Source: Parvibaculaceae bacterium Mf 1.05b.01
GTDB lineage: Bacteria > Pseudomonadota > Alphaproteobacteria > Parvibaculales > Parvibaculaceae
DNA: 64,000 nucleotides
Reading direction: 5' to 3'
NCBI GenBank assembly: GCA_000509225.1
Contig: BAOK01000001.1
Location: 62,001 to 126,000, forward strand
This document shows, one piece after another, positions 62,567 through 64,000 of this stretch (position 1 is its first letter; each line of letters opens with the position of its first letter). Below the pieces are notes generated by a model. It worked only from the letters and a program-made list of their open reading frames with translations, was not told the DNA's origin and ran no database searches. The position numbers were made by a program, and so were the translations under genes.

Positions 62567-62749
62567 ATGAACGTTTTACCTAAGAACGAATGTTTTCTTG
62601 TGGGCGTTGTGGAGACCGTCCATCCTGAGACTAGGTTGGTTGGAAGGATGTTTTTTGACCGCCAAGGTCCGCCTATGGATTTTGAGGCTCACGCTGCCTA
62701 TAAAGGGCGCAAAATGGCGTTGGAGTTGATGACGCCCACAACACCCTAA
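62567..62749 (+). CDS. Possible small protein upstream of yebC
   Basis: A 60-residue frame ([20 protein letters not shown] ...) with AAAGGATA next to the ATG, on the same strand as yebC and ending 19 bases before it. No family is recognised. It may be a real small gene or the leader of yebC. Confidence 0.35.
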   Translation: MNVLPKNECFLVGVVETVHPETRLVGRMFFDRQGPPMDFEAHAAYKGRKMALELMTPTTP

Positions 62750-62768
62750 AGTTGAAAGAGCGAACGCC

Positions 62769-63515
62769 ATGGCGGGACATTCCAAATTCAAAAACATCAT
62801 GCATCGCAAGGGCGCGCAGGATAAGAAGCGCGCCAAGCTCTTCTCCAAGCTCGCAAAAGAAGTCACCGTTGCGGCTAAGATGGGAATGCCTGATCCGGAG
62901 CATAATCCGCGGCTCCGCGCTGCGATCAATGCAGCCCGCGCCCAGTCCATGCCCAAAGACAATATCGAGCGCGCAATCAAGAAGAGCACCGAACAGGGCG
63001 GCGAGAACTATGAAGAGGTCCGCTATGAGGGCTTTGGACCTGCAGGCGTTGGCGTGATCGTCGAGGCATTGACGGACAACCGCAATCGCACCGCCAGTGA
63101 AGTGCGCACGATTTTTGCTAAGAATGGCGGAAATCTGGGTGAGACAGGGTCAGTGTCGTTCAGCTTTGAACGGGTTGGCTCTATCGAATATGCGGCAGAT
63201 GCGGCAGATGCGGATGCCATGTTTGAGGCGGCCATTGAAGCTGGTGCTGACGATTGCACCTCAGACGAAGAAGGCCACACGCTCATCTGCAATGCAGAAA
63301 GCCTGCACGAGGTTGCAGGCGCGTTGGAGGCTTCCTTTGGGGCGGCAAACAGCGCCACGATCATCTGGAAGCCGACGAATACCATCCCGGTAGAAGCTGA
63401 TCAGGGCGAGACGTTGCTGCGCCTGTTGGATTTGCTGGACGATAGCGATGATGTGCAGCAGGTTTATGCCAACTTTGAAATGTCCGATTCGGTGATGGAA
63501 CAGCTCTCCGCCTAA
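62769..63515 (+). CDS. yebC: YebC/PmpR-family transcriptional/translational regulator
   Basis: A 248-residue conserved protein. [20 protein letters not shown], the acidic [20 protein letters not shown] and [19 protein letters not shown] are diagnostic. YebC proteins act on ribosomes stalled at proline stretches or as DNA regulators. The gene lies directly before ruvC, the usual bacterial order. Confidence 0.96.
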   Translation: MAGHSKFKNIMHRKGAQDKKRAKLFSKLAKEVTVAAKMGMPDPEHNPRLRAAINAARAQSMPKDNIERAIKKSTEQGGENYEEVRYEGFGPAGVGVIVEALTDNRNRTASEVRTIFAKNGGNLGETGSVSFSFERVGSIEYAADAADADAMFEAAIEAGADDCTSDEEGHTLICNAESLHEVAGALEASFGAANSATIIWKPTNTIPVEADQGETLLRLLDLLDDSDDVQQVYANFEMSDSVMEQLSA

Positions 63516-63560
63516 TCGGGTATGTAGGCGCTGAAGTCAGCGCTGTATTCAGGCGAGACA

Positions 63561-64000
63561 ATGAGCGAAACCGTCAGACTGCTGGGATTGGATCCCGGAT
63601 TGCGCGCCATGGGATGGGGCGTGATTGATGTGACCGGCAATCGCCTGTCGCACGTGGCGAACGGGACGGTGACATCCAGCAGCAAACTCTCGCTTGCAGA
63701 GCGCCTGGTTCAGCTGGAAGAGGGCTTGGTGTCCGTCATTGCAGATCATGCGCCGGCTTCAGCCGCTGTTGAGACGGCTTTTGTGTCGAAGGATGCGGCA
63801 GCAGCATTGAAGCTCGGCCAGGCCCGTGCAGTCGCCCTTCTCGTCCCATCACGGTCCGGCCTGGATGTCGCGGAATACGCACCCAACAAAATCAAGAAAA
63901 CGGTGACCGGTTCGGGGCATGCAGACAAGCAGCAGATCAAAATGATGGTGGAAACCTTGTTGGCACGGTGCAAGACCGAGAGTGAGCATGCCGCAGATGC
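63561..64000 (+). CDS. ruvC: Holliday junction endonuclease RuvC (3' end outside window)
   Basis: First 146 codons of the resolvase that cuts Holliday junctions with RuvAB. The catalytic Asp is in LLGLDPGLRAMGWGVID, and the catalytic Glu in VETAFVSKDAAAALKLGQA; the C-terminal Asp region is reached as EHAAD at the edge. The start at 63561 fits the family N-terminus. It follows yebC by 45 bases. Confidence 0.95.
   Translation, partial: MSETVRLLGLDPGLRAMGWGVIDVTGNRLSHVANGTVTSSSKLSLAERLVQLEEGLVSVIADHAPASAAVETAFVSKDAAAALKLGQARAVALLVPSRSGLDVAEYAPNKIKKTVTGSGHADKQQIKMMVETLLARCKTESEHAAD

Noticed and set aside
1-64000. Prophage, insertion sequence, integron or defence island
   Set aside because: No integrase, transposase, recombinase or known defence gene is seen; nearly all genes are housekeeping or common regulators.

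Overview
This window is an ordinary chromosomal stretch of an alphaproteobacterium, probably Hyphomicrobiales/Rhizobiales-like or a related marine lineage such as Parvibaculaceae. The placement is inferred from gene content: a three-piece proton-translocating transhydrogenase (pntAA-pntAB-pntB), a short aa3-oxidase subunit IV, COQ9, the cell-cycle proteins TrcR (DUF1013) and RcdA (DUF1465), small DUF1192/DUF4164/YdcH proteins, and the zapA-6S RNA-5-formyl-THF cyclo-ligase block. I see no prophage, transposase, CRISPR array, tRNA or rRNA.

Layout. 1-7.4 kb is the most accessory-looking part. It holds a Zur-type regulator with a ZnuD-like TonB receptor, two related exported proteins (one cut by the window edge), an HSL-type esterase, two LuxR-type regulators and a 78-bp remnant of a third LuxR gene end. 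7.4-24 kb carries a sigma-54 response regulator, an OmpA lipoprotein, oligoendopeptidase F, an ABC1 kinase, a thioesterase, a hydrolase, the transhydrogenase operon, a GH20 hexosaminidase operon, a SufR-like regulator, rpsU, peptide deformylase and COQ9. 24-38 kb carries purE-purK, a diguanylate cyclase, two YdcH proteins, two acyl-CoA synthetases (one PrpE), a TauE-type permease, trcR, a quinone oxidoreductase, rcdA and rpmE. 38-45 kb holds an ABC exporter, a paraoxonase-like protein, a hydrolase with its TetR regulator, and the divergent nsrR/hmp nitric-oxide detoxification pair. 45-56 kb, nearly all on the minus strand, holds a MotA/MotB/OmpA-like envelope trio, suhB, efp, a Sel1 protein, thiE, pgk, gap and tkt. 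56-64 kb holds DUF4164, zapA, 6S RNA, the cyclo-ligase, a YmdB-type phosphoesterase, an O-antigen-ligase-like protein, a glycine-zipper lipoprotein, a soluble chemoreceptor, yebC and the start of ruvC.

The most noteworthy non-coding features are dispersed palindromic intergenic elements. One REP-like type occurs once at 10.35 kb and three times in tandem (59-bp period) directly upstream of 6S RNA. A two-hairpin element of about 97 bp occurs at 15.5 and 58.2 kb. Operators are also visible: a 39-bp near-perfect palindrome between nsrR and hmp that contains the hmp ribosome-binding site, a palindrome in front of zur, and a TetR palindrome. The leaders of the first gene, znuD and rpmE contain hairpins that could control translation. 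I did not find a clearly new multi-gene system. The best candidates for a second look are the duplicated LuxR/envelope-protein area around zur-znuD, the repeats abutting the 6S gene, and the MotA/MotB/OmpA trio.
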